A stretch of 64,000 nucleotides of DNA from an uncultured Bacteroidales bacterium (GCA_947306365.1 CAMZGD010000002.1:1-64000); one strand, 5' to 3'; positions 37,029 to 46,823 are shown, counted from the stretch's first letter. The notes: a model not told the origin generated them from the sequence alone. Numbers and translations are program-made.

Positions 37029-37321
37029 TGAAAAGTGTATTTATCGTATTCAACCAGGCTTTCACCTCGCGGGTGGAATATATGCTGGAGGAGTTGGGCA
37101 TCAGGGGATTCACCTTCTTTGAACAAGTGCAGGGACAGGGTTCCGTCACGGGCGAGCCGCACCGGGGCACCCACACCTGGCCGGAGATGAACTCGGCCGT
37201 GATGACCGTCGTCCCCGACGAAAAAGTGGATGAACTGCTCCTGACAGTCCGCAAGCTGGATGCGCGCAACCAGTCGGTCGGCGTACGCGCCTTCGTCTGG
37301 AATATCGAGCAATGCGTCTGA
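37028..37321 (+). CDS. PII-like small protein in RND operon
   Basis: 97 aa; overlaps permease stop; ferredoxin-like VFIVFNQAF...GEPHRGTHTWPEMNSAVMTVV. Confidence 0.6.
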   Translation: MKSVFIVFNQAFTSRVEYMLEELGIRGFTFFEQVQGQGSVTGEPHRGTHTWPEMNSAVMTVVPDEKVDELLLTVRKLDARNQSVGVRAFVWNIEQCV

Positions 37322-37376
37322 CATATCATTATTTTGTGTATCTTTATCGCAGAAATCAACAAACAGAACGAACAAT

Positions 37377-37694
37377 ATGGCACAAGCATTAACCGATTCC
37401 AATTTTGACGAGATCGTCAACCGGAACGAACGTCCCGTCGTCGTCGACTTCTGGGCAACCTGGTGCGGCCCCTGCCGCATGATTTCCCCGATCATCGATA
37501 AACTGGCCGAGAAGTACGAAGGCCGGGTTTCCGTCGTCAAGTGCAACGTCGACGAAAGCTCGGACATCCCGATGAAGTTCGGAATCCGAAACATCCCGAC
37601 CATCCTCTTTTTCAAGGGTGGGGAACTGGTCGACAAGACGGTCGGCGCCGTTCCGCAGGCTGAAATCGAGAAGAAAATCGAAGCATTACTGTAA
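37377..37694 (+). CDS. trxA: Thioredoxin
   Basis: VVDFWATWCGPCRMISPII. Confidence 0.96.
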   Translation: MAQALTDSNFDEIVNRNERPVVVDFWATWCGPCRMISPIIDKLAEKYEGRVSVVKCNVDESSDIPMKFGIRNIPTILFFKGGELVDKTVGAVPQAEIEKKIEALL

Positions 37695-37705
37695 AACATT
37701 GCAAT

Positions 37706-38302
37706 ATGAAGAAAGTCGCTTTATTCCTGGCCGGCCTGCTCCTTCTGGGAGGCCTGACAGCCAATGCACAGAGTGTTATCGTAAAGGCTGGTTACAACTA
37801 TTCCAACCTGACGGTCGACAAGAGCACCACGGTCTCCGACCTCAAGACGGGCCGCTCCGGCTGGCAGGTCGGCGTCGGTTATCAGTCCGAATCGGTCATG
37901 GGCTTCTCCTTCCAGCCCGAACTGATCTATAAGGTCAAGGGCCTCAAGCTTGAGGATGCGAAGAATCTGAATCTAGGCTATGTCGAAGTCCCGTTCAACG
38001 TGCAGTGGGGACCGGACTTGCTGATTGCCCGGCCCTTCATCTTCGCGGGCCCGTACGTGGGTGTGAAGGTAAGCAACCAGTTCCGGGGAAGCAGTTGGAC
38101 CGATACCGACCGGGAAACGGTCATCAACGGCCTTAAGAAGGCGGAGTGGGGTCTGGGCATTGGCCTGGGCGTCAATTTCCTGAGGCTGCAGGTCACCGGC
38201 AAGTACAACTGGAATTTCGGTCCTGTCGCCGATGCGAAGGAGGTCCCGGCACTGGGCAATTCGCCGCGTACCTTCGAGCTTTCCCTCGGTCTCAAGTTCT
38301 GA
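37706..38302 (+). CDS. Outer membrane beta-barrel protein (porin/PorT-like)
   Basis: Signal peptide; GWQVGVGYQ...FQPELIYKVKG...NLGYVEVPFNVQW. Confidence 0.8.
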   Translation: MKKVALFLAGLLLLGGLTANAQSVIVKAGYNYSNLTVDKSTTVSDLKTGRSGWQVGVGYQSESVMGFSFQPELIYKVKGLKLEDAKNLNLGYVEVPFNVQWGPDLLIARPFIFAGPYVGVKVSNQFRGSSWTDTDRETVINGLKKAEWGLGIGLGVNFLRLQVTGKYNWNFGPVADAKEVPALGNSPRTFELSLGLKF

Positions 38303-38308
38303 CGACGG

Positions 38309-39286
38309 TTGTACAAGTCGCCGTACCAGGAGGTCCAGCAGTATCTGGGACAGGACTGGGATGATTTCCAGCACCTGTTCGGCGGCAGCACCGCCTCGGA
38401 CATCCCGTTGCTTGACAAGGCGAACCGCTTCATTCACGCACACGGCGGCAAGAAACTTCGTCCGCTTTTTACGCTGCTCATTGCAAGGGCCCTTCGGGGG
38501 ACTTGCAATGAGCGCGTTGTTCGTTGTGCCGCGGCGTCCGAGCTGCTGCATACGGCGACCCTGCTGCACGACGACGTGGCCGACAATGCCCCGACCCGCC
38601 GGGGCGCGCCGACCGTGATGGCGCTCTATTCGCCCACCACGGCCGTCCTGTTGGGGGACTTCTGGCTGTCCCGGGCGATGAACCTGATCATCGACCATCC
38701 CGACAAGCGGGTGCTCCACATTTTCGCAAAATGCCTCGGCGACCTGGCCGAAGGCGAGATGATCCAGCTGGAAAAGGCCCGGAAGGCCGATACCACCGAG
38801 GCGGACTACCGCCGGATCATCTATTGCAAGACGACATCGCTCTTTGAGGCCGCCATGGTCAGCGCGGCGTATTCGGTCGATGCCGGCGAGGCGGAAGTCG
38901 CGTGCTGCCGACAGTACGCCTTCCATATCGGACAGGCGTTCCAGATGATGGACGACCTGCTCGATTATTCCCCGGAGCTGTCTACCGGCAAGCCGGCGGG
39001 GCAGGACCTGTTGGAGAAAAAGATTACGCTGCCGCTGTTCGGGGTGTTTTCGCGTGCGCCCGGCAAGGTCGTCCGTGAAATCCGGCGGCGGCTGCAGGAC
39101 CCCGATCCGGAACTGGTTCCGGATGTCTTTGCCCTGGTGCGGCAGTACGACGCCCTGGGCTATGCCCGCGCACAACTGGCGGAGGAGGTCCGCCAGGCCG
39201 TGGAGGCACTCGCGCCGGTTCCGGCGTCCGAGGCGAAAGACTATCTGACAGAATTGGCCGGGCTGATGGCCGTCAGGACCGCGTAA
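38309..39286 (+). CDS. Polyprenyl synthetase family protein (TTG start)
   Basis: GGKKLRPLFTLLIA, LLHDDVADNAPTRRG, QMMDDLLDY. Confidence 0.95.
   Translation: MYKSPYQEVQQYLGQDWDDFQHLFGGSTASDIPLLDKANRFIHAHGGKKLRPLFTLLIARALRGTCNERVVRCAAASELLHTATLLHDDVADNAPTRRGAPTVMALYSPTTAVLLGDFWLSRAMNLIIDHPDKRVLHIFAKCLGDLAEGEMIQLEKARKADTTEADYRRIIYCKTTSLFEAAMVSAAYSVDAGEAEVACCRQYAFHIGQAFQMMDDLLDYSPELSTGKPAGQDLLEKKITLPLFGVFSRAPGKVVREIRRRLQDPDPELVPDVFALVRQYDALGYARAQLAEEVRQAVEALAPVPASEAKDYLTELAGLMAVRTA
38476..38513. repeat. Inverted repeat inside CDS, 12-bp perfect arms
   Basis: GCTCATTGCAAG (38476-38487) / CTTGCAATGAGC (38502-38513). Confidence 0.92.
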
Positions 39287-40010
39287 GCGTCTTGTAGGTC
39301 TGCTCGTAGGGCTGCTGGTCCCACTCCGGTTCGGCGAGCGGGCCGTCCTTGTCGAGCCGGAAGGCCAGGTAGGTGATCGGTATGCCCTGGGCGCGGAAAT
39401 TCTTCTCGTAGAAAGTCTGGATCGACAGGAGCTCGTCGGCCATGCCGCTTCCATAGATGTCTTCGCCATGCCGGAGCACGGTCAGGCCGTTCTGGCGGGC
39501 CGTCTCCAGGGTGAAATGGTGGAGCAGCCGGCTGTCGGTCTTCAGGTGGATGATGCCGCCCGGCACCAGGATGTTGCGGTAGCGTTCGAGGAAGCGGGGA
39601 TGGGTGAGCCGCTTGCGGGGCTTGCGCTCCTGCGGGTCGGCGAACGTGATCCAGATCTCGTCGATCTCGTCCTGGGCGAACAGCGATTCGATGAATTCGA
39701 CACGGGCCCGGATGAAGGCCACGTTGCCCAGCGCCTGCTGCGTGGCGTATTTGGCGCCTTTCCAGAGGCGTGCGCCCTTGATGTCGATGCCGATGTAATT
39801 CTTTTCCGGGAATCTTTCCGCCAGCGCGACGGTGTATTCCCCCTTGCCGCAGCCCAGTTCCAGCACGATCGGGTTGCCGTTGCGGAACACCTGTTCCTTC
39901 CAGTGCCCCTTCAGCGGGTGGTCAAGGCCCAGCAGGTCTTCCGTGGCCGGCTGGATGAGGCACGAAAAAGTCTTGTTTTCCTGGAATTTCTTCAGTTTCC
40001 CTTTTCCCAT
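39273..40010 (-). CDS. trmB: tRNA (guanosine(46)-N7)-methyltransferase
   Basis: VLELGCGKGEYTVALA, FADPQERKPRKRLTHPRFL. Confidence 0.95.
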   Translation of the reverse strand: MGKGKLKKFQENKTFSCLIQPATEDLLGLDHPLKGHWKEQVFRNGNPIVLELGCGKGEYTVALAERFPEKNYIGIDIKGARLWKGAKYATQQALGNVAFIRARVEFIESLFAQDEIDEIWITFADPQERKPRKRLTHPRFLERYRNILVPGGIIHLKTDSRLLHHFTLETARQNGLTVLRHGEDIYGSGMADELLSIQTFYEKNFRAQGIPITYLAFRLDKDGPLAEPEWDQQPYEQTYKTLTRS

Positions 40011-40486
40011 GGCATCACTTCGTAAGAAAAGCCCAGACCGTAGAGGGCGTCCAGCAGGTCCGGGTCGGTGGGTGTAACAGAGATTCGCCAGCGGCCCGTT
40101 TCGGCGCCGCTTACCTGGAATCCGGTCCGCCAGGGCCAGGCGAAATCGACGAGCGATCCGCTGCCCGCCCGGGCCCGTACGCCGTCGGCGGGGTACAGGG
40201 GAAACGTGCCGCGCTCGATGGTGGTCTCCCCGATGGGCGATGTGACATGGATGTCGAAGGCGAGGGCGTTGCCGGGGACCCGGCTGGTGACCACGCGGGC
40301 GGCCAGGGTGGTGGAGTAGCGGCAGGTGGTGTCGTCGAGGTCCATCGTGAAGTCGAAGCTGCCTTCGTGCAGCCGGGCCGTCTCCGTGGAGACGAGGAAA
40401 TAGTCGCCGGAAGGCTTGGCGCACCCGGTCAGGAGCAGGCCTCCCAGCACCCCCAGCAGGAGTATCAGACTATTTCTGGCCTTCAT
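39992..40486 (-). CDS. gldH: Gliding motility lipoprotein GldH
   Basis: Lipobox LLLTGC; location between ricT-like and trmB genes; size. Confidence 0.8.
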   Translation of the reverse strand: MKARNSLILLLGVLGGLLLTGCAKPSGDYFLVSTETARLHEGSFDFTMDLDDTTCRYSTTLAARVVTSRVPGNALAFDIHVTSPIGETTIERGTFPLYPADGVRARAGSGSLVDFAWPWRTGFQVSGAETGRWRISVTPTDPDLLDALYGLGFSYEVMPWEKGN

Positions 40487-41684
40487 TCCCCCTTTCCTTT
40501 CCGTTTCTGCGTTTTCCGTTGTTGTTCTTGCGGGCGTTGTTCCCGTTTCTCCGCCGTCCGTTGTTCCTCCGTTTCTTCTGTTCATCGAAGCGGGTGATGC
40601 TGTCGTCGCCCACGGCGCTGATGAAATCGGACTGGCGTACGCCTGCGCCGTTCTCCTGGAGCGACGCCGGCTTGATTCCGTTCCGGTTGTCGGCCAGGAT
40701 CTCGCGGACGCGGGAGGCGGGCAGGGGATAGAGGTTCGACAGGCTGCCCTGCTCATAGGAGAAGTACATGATCCCCTTGAGGATGTCGGTCTTCATCAGC
40801 CAGGCGGGGCCGTCTTCCAGTTCGATCGGGCCGCGGAGTTCGGGCAGCTGGCGCTGGGCGTCCACGTAGGTGGAGGCTTCGTAGTTGATGCAGCATTTGA
40901 GTTTGCTGCACTGGCCGGCGAGTTTCTGCGGATTCAGCGAAAGGTCCTGGCAGCGGGCCGCCTGCGTGGTGATCGACTGGAAGTCGGACATGTACTTCGA
41001 GCAGCAGAGCGCCCGTCCGCACACGCCGATGCCGCCGATCAGGCCGGCCTCCTGCCGCGCCCCGATCTGCTTCATTTCCACGCGGATGTGGAATTCCTCG
41101 GCGAAGTCCTTGATCAGCTGCCGGAAGTCCACGCGTTCGTCGGCGATGTAGTAGAAGATGGCCTTGGTGCCGTCGCCCTGGAATTCCACGTCGCCGATCT
41201 TCATGTCGAGACCGAGGCGGGCCGCCAGCTGGCGGGCGCGGATCATGGTCTTGTGCTCGCGGGCGATGGCTTCCTGCCAGCGCTCGATGTCGAGGATCTT
41301 GGCCTTGCGGTAGATCCGGCGGAATTCGTAAGTGTCGGGGTCGATGCGGTGGCGGGCCAGCTGCTCGAGCACGACCGGTCCTTCGAGCGTCACGATGCCC
41401 AGGTCGTGCCCGTTCTGGGCTTCCACGACCACGAGGTCTCCCTTCTTGATGATCTGTCCGGAAGTGTTCCGGAAGAAGATCTTGCGGGTATTCTTGAACC
41501 GGACTTCGAAGAGGTCGCTGTAGCGGTTCTGGCTGATGCCTTCCATCCAGTTGTAGCTGCTGAGCTTGCAGCAGCGGGGATTGTACTGGACTTTCAGTTC
41601 GCCGATGGGCGTCCGCTCCACTTCGCAACCGCGGGAGCAGTCATATTGCCGGGTTCCTTTTTCCTTGATTTGAATGTCTTCCAT
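40470..41684 (-). CDS. ricT: PSP1-domain protein, RicT/YaaT-like
   Basis: GVCGRALCCSKYMSDFQSITTQAARCQDLSLNPQKLAGQCSKLKCCINYE. Confidence 0.93.
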   Translation of the reverse strand: MEDIQIKEKGTRQYDCSRGCEVERTPIGELKVQYNPRCCKLSSYNWMEGISQNRYSDLFEVRFKNTRKIFFRNTSGQIIKKGDLVVVEAQNGHDLGIVTLEGPVVLEQLARHRIDPDTYEFRRIYRKAKILDIERWQEAIAREHKTMIRARQLAARLGLDMKIGDVEFQGDGTKAIFYYIADERVDFRQLIKDFAEEFHIRVEMKQIGARQEAGLIGGIGVCGRALCCSKYMSDFQSITTQAARCQDLSLNPQKLAGQCSKLKCCINYEASTYVDAQRQLPELRGPIELEDGPAWLMKTDILKGIMYFSYEQGSLSNLYPLPASRVREILADNRNGIKPASLQENGAGVRQSDFISAVGDDSITRFDEQKKRRNNGRRRNGNNARKNNNGKRRNGKERGNEGQK

Positions 41685-41687
41685 ATG

Positions 41688-42749
41688 CTACATGGCCAAA
41701 AGCATCCGGTTGCACAGGTCGCAGAACGTCAGTTTCGGGTTGACGTTGCTGCCGATGGCCGAAAGCGTCTCCTCCAGGGCCGTGAAGGCCCGTTCGTAGA
41801 ACGTCGGCCGGATCTTCGCGGCGAAATCCCGGACCGAGGCCTCTTCCTGTTGTGACAGGTCGGCCAGCCGGTCGAGTCCGCGGGCAACCAGCAGGGTTTT
41901 TCTCAAATAGTTCTCCGTATACAGGCACCAGTCCCGTTGTTTTTCCCGCCCCAGTTCGGCGAGCATCTCCCATTGTGGGAAGAGGTCGATGATGCGCTTG
42001 TCCAGTCCGGCCTGCAGGATGGAACGGGTGATCTCGCGGAATTCCGCATCGTCCGGGCGCTCGCCTTCGACCAGACGGCGCTCCGCGCGGGTGAGCGGTT
42101 GCAGGCCGATGGGCTGGCAGCGGGACCGGATAGTCGGCAGCAGCCGTTCCGGGTTGTGCGAGACCAGCAGGAACAGCGTCCCCTGCGGCGGCTCTTCCAG
42201 CAGTTTGAGGAGCTTGTTGGCCGCTTCCAGGTTCATCTTTTCCGGCAGGAAGACGATCATCGTCTTCCACAGCCCTTCCGCCGCCCGCAGCGAAAGCTTC
42301 TCGTAGATGCGACGGGCTTCGTGCACGTTGATCAGGCCGCTCTTGTTCTCGATGCCGATGGCCTCGTAGAGCTGCTGTTCCGTGAAATAGGGATTGGACA
42401 GGGCAAGTTCCTTGAATGCGGGCAGGAAGTAATCGGAGATCGGCGCTTTCTTCTCACTTTCGGAAAGGGCGTTGCCGCTGCTCACCGGAAAGACGAAGTG
42501 CAGGTCGGGATGGATCAGTTTCCGGTACTTGTGGCAGGAGGAGCAAACACCGCACGCGTCTTCTTCCCCGGGTTCCCGGCAGTTGACATACTGGGCCAGG
42601 GCGAGGGCGAAGGCAAAGGCACCGCCGCCATTCTCCTCCGTGAAGAGAATGGCGTGCCCAAGCCGGTTCCCCCGGACCATCCGGACCAGCGACGCCTTGA
42701 GCGCATCATTGCCGATGATTTCCGAAAAGCGCATAGCCGCACGGCGCAT
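41688..42749 (-). CDS. holB: DNA polymerase III subunit delta'
   Basis: GNDALKASLVRMVRGNRLGHAILF; zinc-module cysteines; NKLLKLLEEPPQGTLFLLVSHNPERLLPTIRSRC. Confidence 0.92.
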   Translation of the reverse strand: MRRAAMRFSEIIGNDALKASLVRMVRGNRLGHAILFTEENGGGAFAFALALAQYVNCREPGEEDACGVCSSCHKYRKLIHPDLHFVFPVSSGNALSESEKKAPISDYFLPAFKELALSNPYFTEQQLYEAIGIENKSGLINVHEARRIYEKLSLRAAEGLWKTMIVFLPEKMNLEAANKLLKLLEEPPQGTLFLLVSHNPERLLPTIRSRCQPIGLQPLTRAERRLVEGERPDDAEFREITRSILQAGLDKRIIDLFPQWEMLAELGREKQRDWCLYTENYLRKTLLVARGLDRLADLSQQEEASVRDFAAKIRPTFYERAFTALEETLSAIGSNVNPKLTFCDLCNRMLLAM

Positions 42750-42773
42750 CCGGGCGGGATTCCGCCCCGTCGC

Positions 42774-43337
42774 CTAAACCGTCATCATTTCTTTCTCCTT
42801 GGCGGAGAGAATCTCGTCGACTTTCTTGATGAAGGAGTCGGTCAGTTTCTGGACCTCATCTTCGAAATCCTTCTCGGAATCTTCGGGGAGGCCTTCCTTC
42901 TGGAGCTTCTTCAGCGCCTCGATGGCGTCGCGGCGGGCGTTTCGGACACCGACCTTGGCGTTTTCACCGGCCGTGCGGGCCTTCTTGACCAGTTCCTTCC
43001 GGCGCTCTTCGGTAAGCGCGGGCACGTTGATGCGGATCATCTCGCCGTTGTTCTGCGGCGTGAAGCCGAGATTGGCGTCCATGATGGCCTTCTCCACCGT
43101 GTGGAGCAGGTTGCGGTCCCACGGCTGGATGAGCATCGTCTTGGCATCGGGCGTGCTGATGCTGGCTACCTGCGGGATGGGGGTCATCGTGCCGTAGTAG
43201 TTCACCACGACGTTGTTGAAGACGGCCGGATTGGCCTTGCCCGCCCGGTAGGTCTTCAGGTCTTCGTCCAGGTAGGTGACGGCGCCCTGCATCTTTTCCT
43301 TGATGGCGGCAATCACTTCTTTTGCTTTATCGAACAT
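42774..43337 (-). CDS. frr: Ribosome recycling factor
   Basis: 187 aa; YRAGKANPAVFNNVVVNYYG, RRDAIEALKK. Confidence 0.97.
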   Translation of the reverse strand: MFDKAKEVIAAIKEKMQGAVTYLDEDLKTYRAGKANPAVFNNVVVNYYGTMTPIPQVASISTPDAKTMLIQPWDRNLLHTVEKAIMDANLGFTPQNNGEMIRINVPALTEERRKELVKKARTAGENAKVGVRNARRDAIEALKKLQKEGLPEDSEKDFEDEVQKLTDSFIKKVDEILSAKEKEMMTV

Positions 43338-43351
43338 AGCGGTATCGGTTT

Positions 43352-44062
43352 TTATTCATTGCACAATACGGTGCACCGGCCGGTTCCGGCAACCACTTTT
43401 TCGAGCGTGCCTTCGTCGTTCATGTTGAAGACGATGATCGGCATGCCGTTTTCCTTGCAGAGCGTGAACGCCGTCTGGTCCATAACCTTGAGGTTGTCGG
43501 CGATCGCCTTGTCGAAGGTCAGGGTGTCGTAGCGCTTCGCTCCGGGGTGCTTCACCGGATCGGCGTCGTACACGCCGTCAACTTTCGTGCCTTTCAGCAA
43601 TGCATCGCAGCGAAGTTCGCAGGCGCGGAGCGCCGCGGCGGAGTCGGTGGTGAAAAACGGGTTGCCCGTTCCGCCGGCGATCACGGCCACGCCGCCCTCT
43701 TTCAGGAAGGCGTCGACCTCGTCGCGCATATAGTATTTCGCCATCGGGCGCATCGGCGTGGAGGTGAACACCTCGGCGTCGAGGCCGGCGTTGCGGAGCG
43801 AAAGGGAGAGGCCGATGCTGTTGATCACCGTGGCCAGCATGCCCATCTGGTCGCCGCGGACACGGTCGAAGCCGCGCTGCGTGCCGCTCAGGCCGCGGAA
43901 GATGTTGCCGCCGCCGATGACGATCGCCACCTGGGCGCCCTGGTTCACCACGGCAGCGATCTGCCGGGCATAGGCGGCCATCACGTTCTCGTCGAGGCCG
44001 ACGCCGTCCGGACCGCCGATCGCCTCGCCGCTCAGTTTGAGGAGGATTCTGTTGTATTTCAT
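43352..44062 (-). CDS. pyrH: UMP kinase
   Basis: RILLKLSGEAIGG, VIGGGNIFRG, GTGNPFFTTDSAAALRA. Confidence 0.97.
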   Translation of the reverse strand: MKYNRILLKLSGEAIGGPDGVGLDENVMAAYARQIAAVVNQGAQVAIVIGGGNIFRGLSGTQRGFDRVRGDQMGMLATVINSIGLSLSLRNAGLDAEVFTSTPMRPMAKYYMRDEVDAFLKEGGVAVIAGGTGNPFFTTDSAAALRACELRCDALLKGTKVDGVYDADPVKHPGAKRYDTLTFDKAIADNLKVMDQTAFTLCKENGMPIIVFNMNDEGTLEKVVAGTGRCTVLCNE

Positions 44063-44147
44063 AAAACAAAAGTAGCCATTTATTATGATTTTATCAAGTT
44101 TCGGATTATCTTTGCATAATCAATCCGATACAAACAAACTGCAGATT

Positions 44148-44819
44148 ATGGCAAGCATATTCAAGTCTTCCATCGGCAAGAAGCTGATCATGAGCGTCAG
44201 CGGCATCTGCCTCATCCTCTTCCTCACCTTCCATATGGTGATGAACCTGACGTATGTGTTCGATCAGGAGAGCGTGGTGTACGGCACCATCTGCGAGATC
44301 CTCTCGATGGGCTGGGTCAATGTGGTCGTGCCCGTCCTGGCCGCCCTCTTCGTGGTCCACATTGTGTATGCCTTCATCCTGACCATCGGAAACCTCCGCG
44401 CCCGCGGAGAACAGCGCTATGCGGTTCCGAACAAGGCGAAGACCGACTCCTGGTCCGCCCGCAATATGTTTGTCCTGGGCCTGATCGTGCTGCTGGGCAT
44501 CGGCCTCCATCTGGTCAACTTCTGGTCGAAGATGCAGTTGCAGAACTGGCTCGGCGGCGCCGAAGCCGATCCCTATGTGCTGATGGAGAACATCCTCGGC
44601 AAGTGGTGGTACCTGTGCCTGTACATCATCTGGTTTGCCGCGCTGTGGTTCCACCTCACCCACGGCTTCTGGAGTGCGCTCCAGACGCTGGGCTGGAACA
44701 ATCAGATCTGGTTCAAGCGCTGGAAATGGATCGGCTTCATCTATGTGACCCTGCTGATCCTCGGTTTCATCGTCGTGGCCATCTACGCCTACTGCAAGGC
44801 GAACGGCTGCTTCGCTTAG
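44148..44819 (+). CDS. sdhC: Succinate dehydrogenase/fumarate reductase cytochrome b subunit
   Basis: SSIGKKLIMSVSGICLILFLTFHMVMN; five-TM pattern. Confidence 0.93.
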   Translation: MASIFKSSIGKKLIMSVSGICLILFLTFHMVMNLTYVFDQESVVYGTICEILSMGWVNVVVPVLAALFVVHIVYAFILTIGNLRARGEQRYAVPNKAKTDSWSARNMFVLGLIVLLGIGLHLVNFWSKMQLQNWLGGAEADPYVLMENILGKWWYLCLYIIWFAALWFHLTHGFWSALQTLGWNNQIWFKRWKWIGFIYVTLLILGFIVVAIYAYCKANGCFA

Positions 44820-45880
44820 GCGGGGAACAGCCGGCCGACGATCCAGTCCGAAACGAAGAGCGATTCCTTCGGGATCCGGATCCGGTCCGCTTCCACAATC
44901 AGTTTACCGGCCCTGGAGAGTTCCTCCAGGGTCGTTTGTTTCAGCGCCGCCCGTTCCGCTGGCGAGAGCGTCGCCAGCGGGAGCCCCTGTACGGTCCGGA
45001 GCCCGAGCATCAGCTTCTCCTCGAGGATCTCCCGGTCGGAAAGCGTTTCGGCGGCGCCGGGGCGGGAAGCGAGGTAGGCGTCGACGTCGGGCGTGTTCCA
45101 GCTGCGTCGCCGGTCTCCGTCGAACGAGTGGGCGCCGGCGCCGAAGCCGAGATAGGGCGCCCGCGACCAGTAGCCGCGGTTGTGGCGCGATTCGAATCCC
45201 GGCAGGGCGAAGTTCGCGATTTCATACTGGCCGTAGCCGGCAGCGGCAAGCCGTTCCTGCAGCAGGCCGTACTGCCGCCGGCACCGCTCCTCGTCGCCGT
45301 CGGCCCACCGGCCGGTCATCTGGTAGCAGGAGATGTGTTCCGGCCGCAGCGCGGTCGCGGCCGCGAGGTTCCGTTCCCACTGGGCGTCGTCCAGTCCGGC
45401 AAAGCCGAAAATCAGGTCGATCGACAGGTTGCCGAATCCGGCGTGCCGCAGTGTCGCAAAGGCTTCCGCGGCCTGGGTGGCGGTGTGCCGGCGGCGCATC
45501 CAGCGAAGGTGGTCGTCGCAGAACGACTGCACGCCCATGCTGATGCGGCCGGCTCCCGTTTCGCGGAGCGCCGCGGCCTTCTCCTCCGTGATGTCGTCGG
45601 GATTGGCTTCGACGGTGAATTCGGAAAAAGCGTCGACGCCGAACGCCGTCCGGGCCGCCTCCGCCACGCGGGCCAGCAGCGGCACGGGCAGAAGGGAAGG
45701 CGTCCCCCCGCCGAAGTAAAGCGTCGTCGGGAGAACGCCCTTGAGATCAGACCGCCTGTCGGCGATTTCCTGCAGCAATGCCTCCACGTAGGGTTTCCAG
45801 TCCCGTCTCACGCGCGCGTAGAAGTCGCAGTAGATGCATTTCGCGGCGCAGAAGGGAAAGTGGACGTAGAGGCCCGCCAT
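44816..45880 (-). CDS. hemW: Radical SAM family heme chaperone HemW
   Basis: YVHFPFCAAKCIYCDFYA; YFGGGTPSLL; GVQSFCDDHLRWMRRRH. Confidence 0.94.
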   Translation of the reverse strand: MAGLYVHFPFCAAKCIYCDFYARVRRDWKPYVEALLQEIADRRSDLKGVLPTTLYFGGGTPSLLPVPLLARVAEAARTAFGVDAFSEFTVEANPDDITEEKAAALRETGAGRISMGVQSFCDDHLRWMRRRHTATQAAEAFATLRHAGFGNLSIDLIFGFAGLDDAQWERNLAAATALRPEHISCYQMTGRWADGDEERCRRQYGLLQERLAAAGYGQYEIANFALPGFESRHNRGYWSRAPYLGFGAGAHSFDGDRRRSWNTPDVDAYLASRPGAAETLSDREILEEKLMLGLRTVQGLPLATLSPAERAALKQTTLEELSRAGKLIVEADRIRIPKESLFVSDWIVGRLFPA

Positions 45881-45884
45881 AGAC

Positions 45885-46823
45885 CTACTTCAAGATCATC
45901 TCGGCGGTGCCGAGCCTGGTCTCGTCGGTGTAGATGTCCACGGTGTACTTGCCTTTCTCGAAGCCTTGCGTGGTGGCGAAGTAGAGGCAGATTTCCACTT
46001 CCTCGCCCTGGTAGTCCACCTCGCGCGAGGCGGAATAGATCAGCTGTTCGCCGCCGCAGGTGAAGACTTTTCCGCTGTCATCGGTCATCAGGATGTCGTC
46101 CGGACCCTTGATCCGGATGTAGACCGTCCGCCATCCGCGTTCCGCGATCGAATTCTCGATCAGGCTGAGGCATGCCCTGAGCTTGCGGGCGCGGCTGCTT
46201 CGGTCGGTCACCTTGTTCGATTCGTTGATGGCCACCAGGTTGAATCCGCGTCCCTTGACCACTGCGCCGGCCGAAGCCTTCTTGGAAAGCTGGTCGGTCG
46301 TGGTCCGCAGGTTCTCATACTGCCGCTTGCTTTCCTGGGCTTCGCGACGGGCTTCCGTCGCCTCGTTCCTGAGGGAGATGTTCAGTGTATTGAGGGAGTC
46401 GATCTGCCGGATGTATCCCTTCATGATGGAGCGGAGCGTTCCGAGTTCCTGCTCATATTCGCGGATCTTCGCGCGGTTGGTCGCCTCGGTCTTCTGCAAC
46501 CGTTCGATCAGCTGCCCGACCTTCTCCTTTTCGACGTTGAGCGAGTCGTTGATGGCAGCGTTGGTGGTGTTCAGGGCCTCGTAGTCGCCCTGCAGCGCGA
46601 TCAGTTCATTGGTGAGGTTCTGCTTGTCGATGTTCAGATCGTTCACCAGGGCTCTTTTCTTGACCGCCATCACGAGGAGGGTGGCCAGCAAAGCTACGGC
46701 GACGGCCGCGAGGGCGATGGCCAGGATGCGCAGGTTTCCGCCATTGCCGCTGCCTCCGCCGCTGCTTTTCTTGCTCGGGTGATCCTTTTCAAACTGGATC
46801 ATTTCTTCATCGAGTTCTTCCAT
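45885..46823 (-). CDS. Coiled-coil membrane-anchored protein, conserved Bacteroidota type
   Basis: Acidic N-terminus, one TM, long heptad-like segment. Confidence 0.7.
   Translation of the reverse strand: MEELDEEMIQFEKDHPSKKSSGGGSGNGGNLRILAIALAAVAVALLATLLVMAVKKRALVNDLNIDKQNLTNELIALQGDYEALNTTNAAINDSLNVEKEKVGQLIERLQKTEATNRAKIREYEQELGTLRSIMKGYIRQIDSLNTLNISLRNEATEARREAQESKRQYENLRTTTDQLSKKASAGAVVKGRGFNLVAINESNKVTDRSSRARKLRACLSLIENSIAERGWRTVYIRIKGPDDILMTDDSGKVFTCGGEQLIYSASREVDYQGEEVEICLYFATTQGFEKGKYTVDIYTDETRLGTAEMILK

Noticed and set aside
37028-37321. Novel regulator inside the RND operon
   Set aside because: Small PII-like proteins beside RND pumps are a recurrent arrangement in Bacteroidota; annotated but not raised as a finding.
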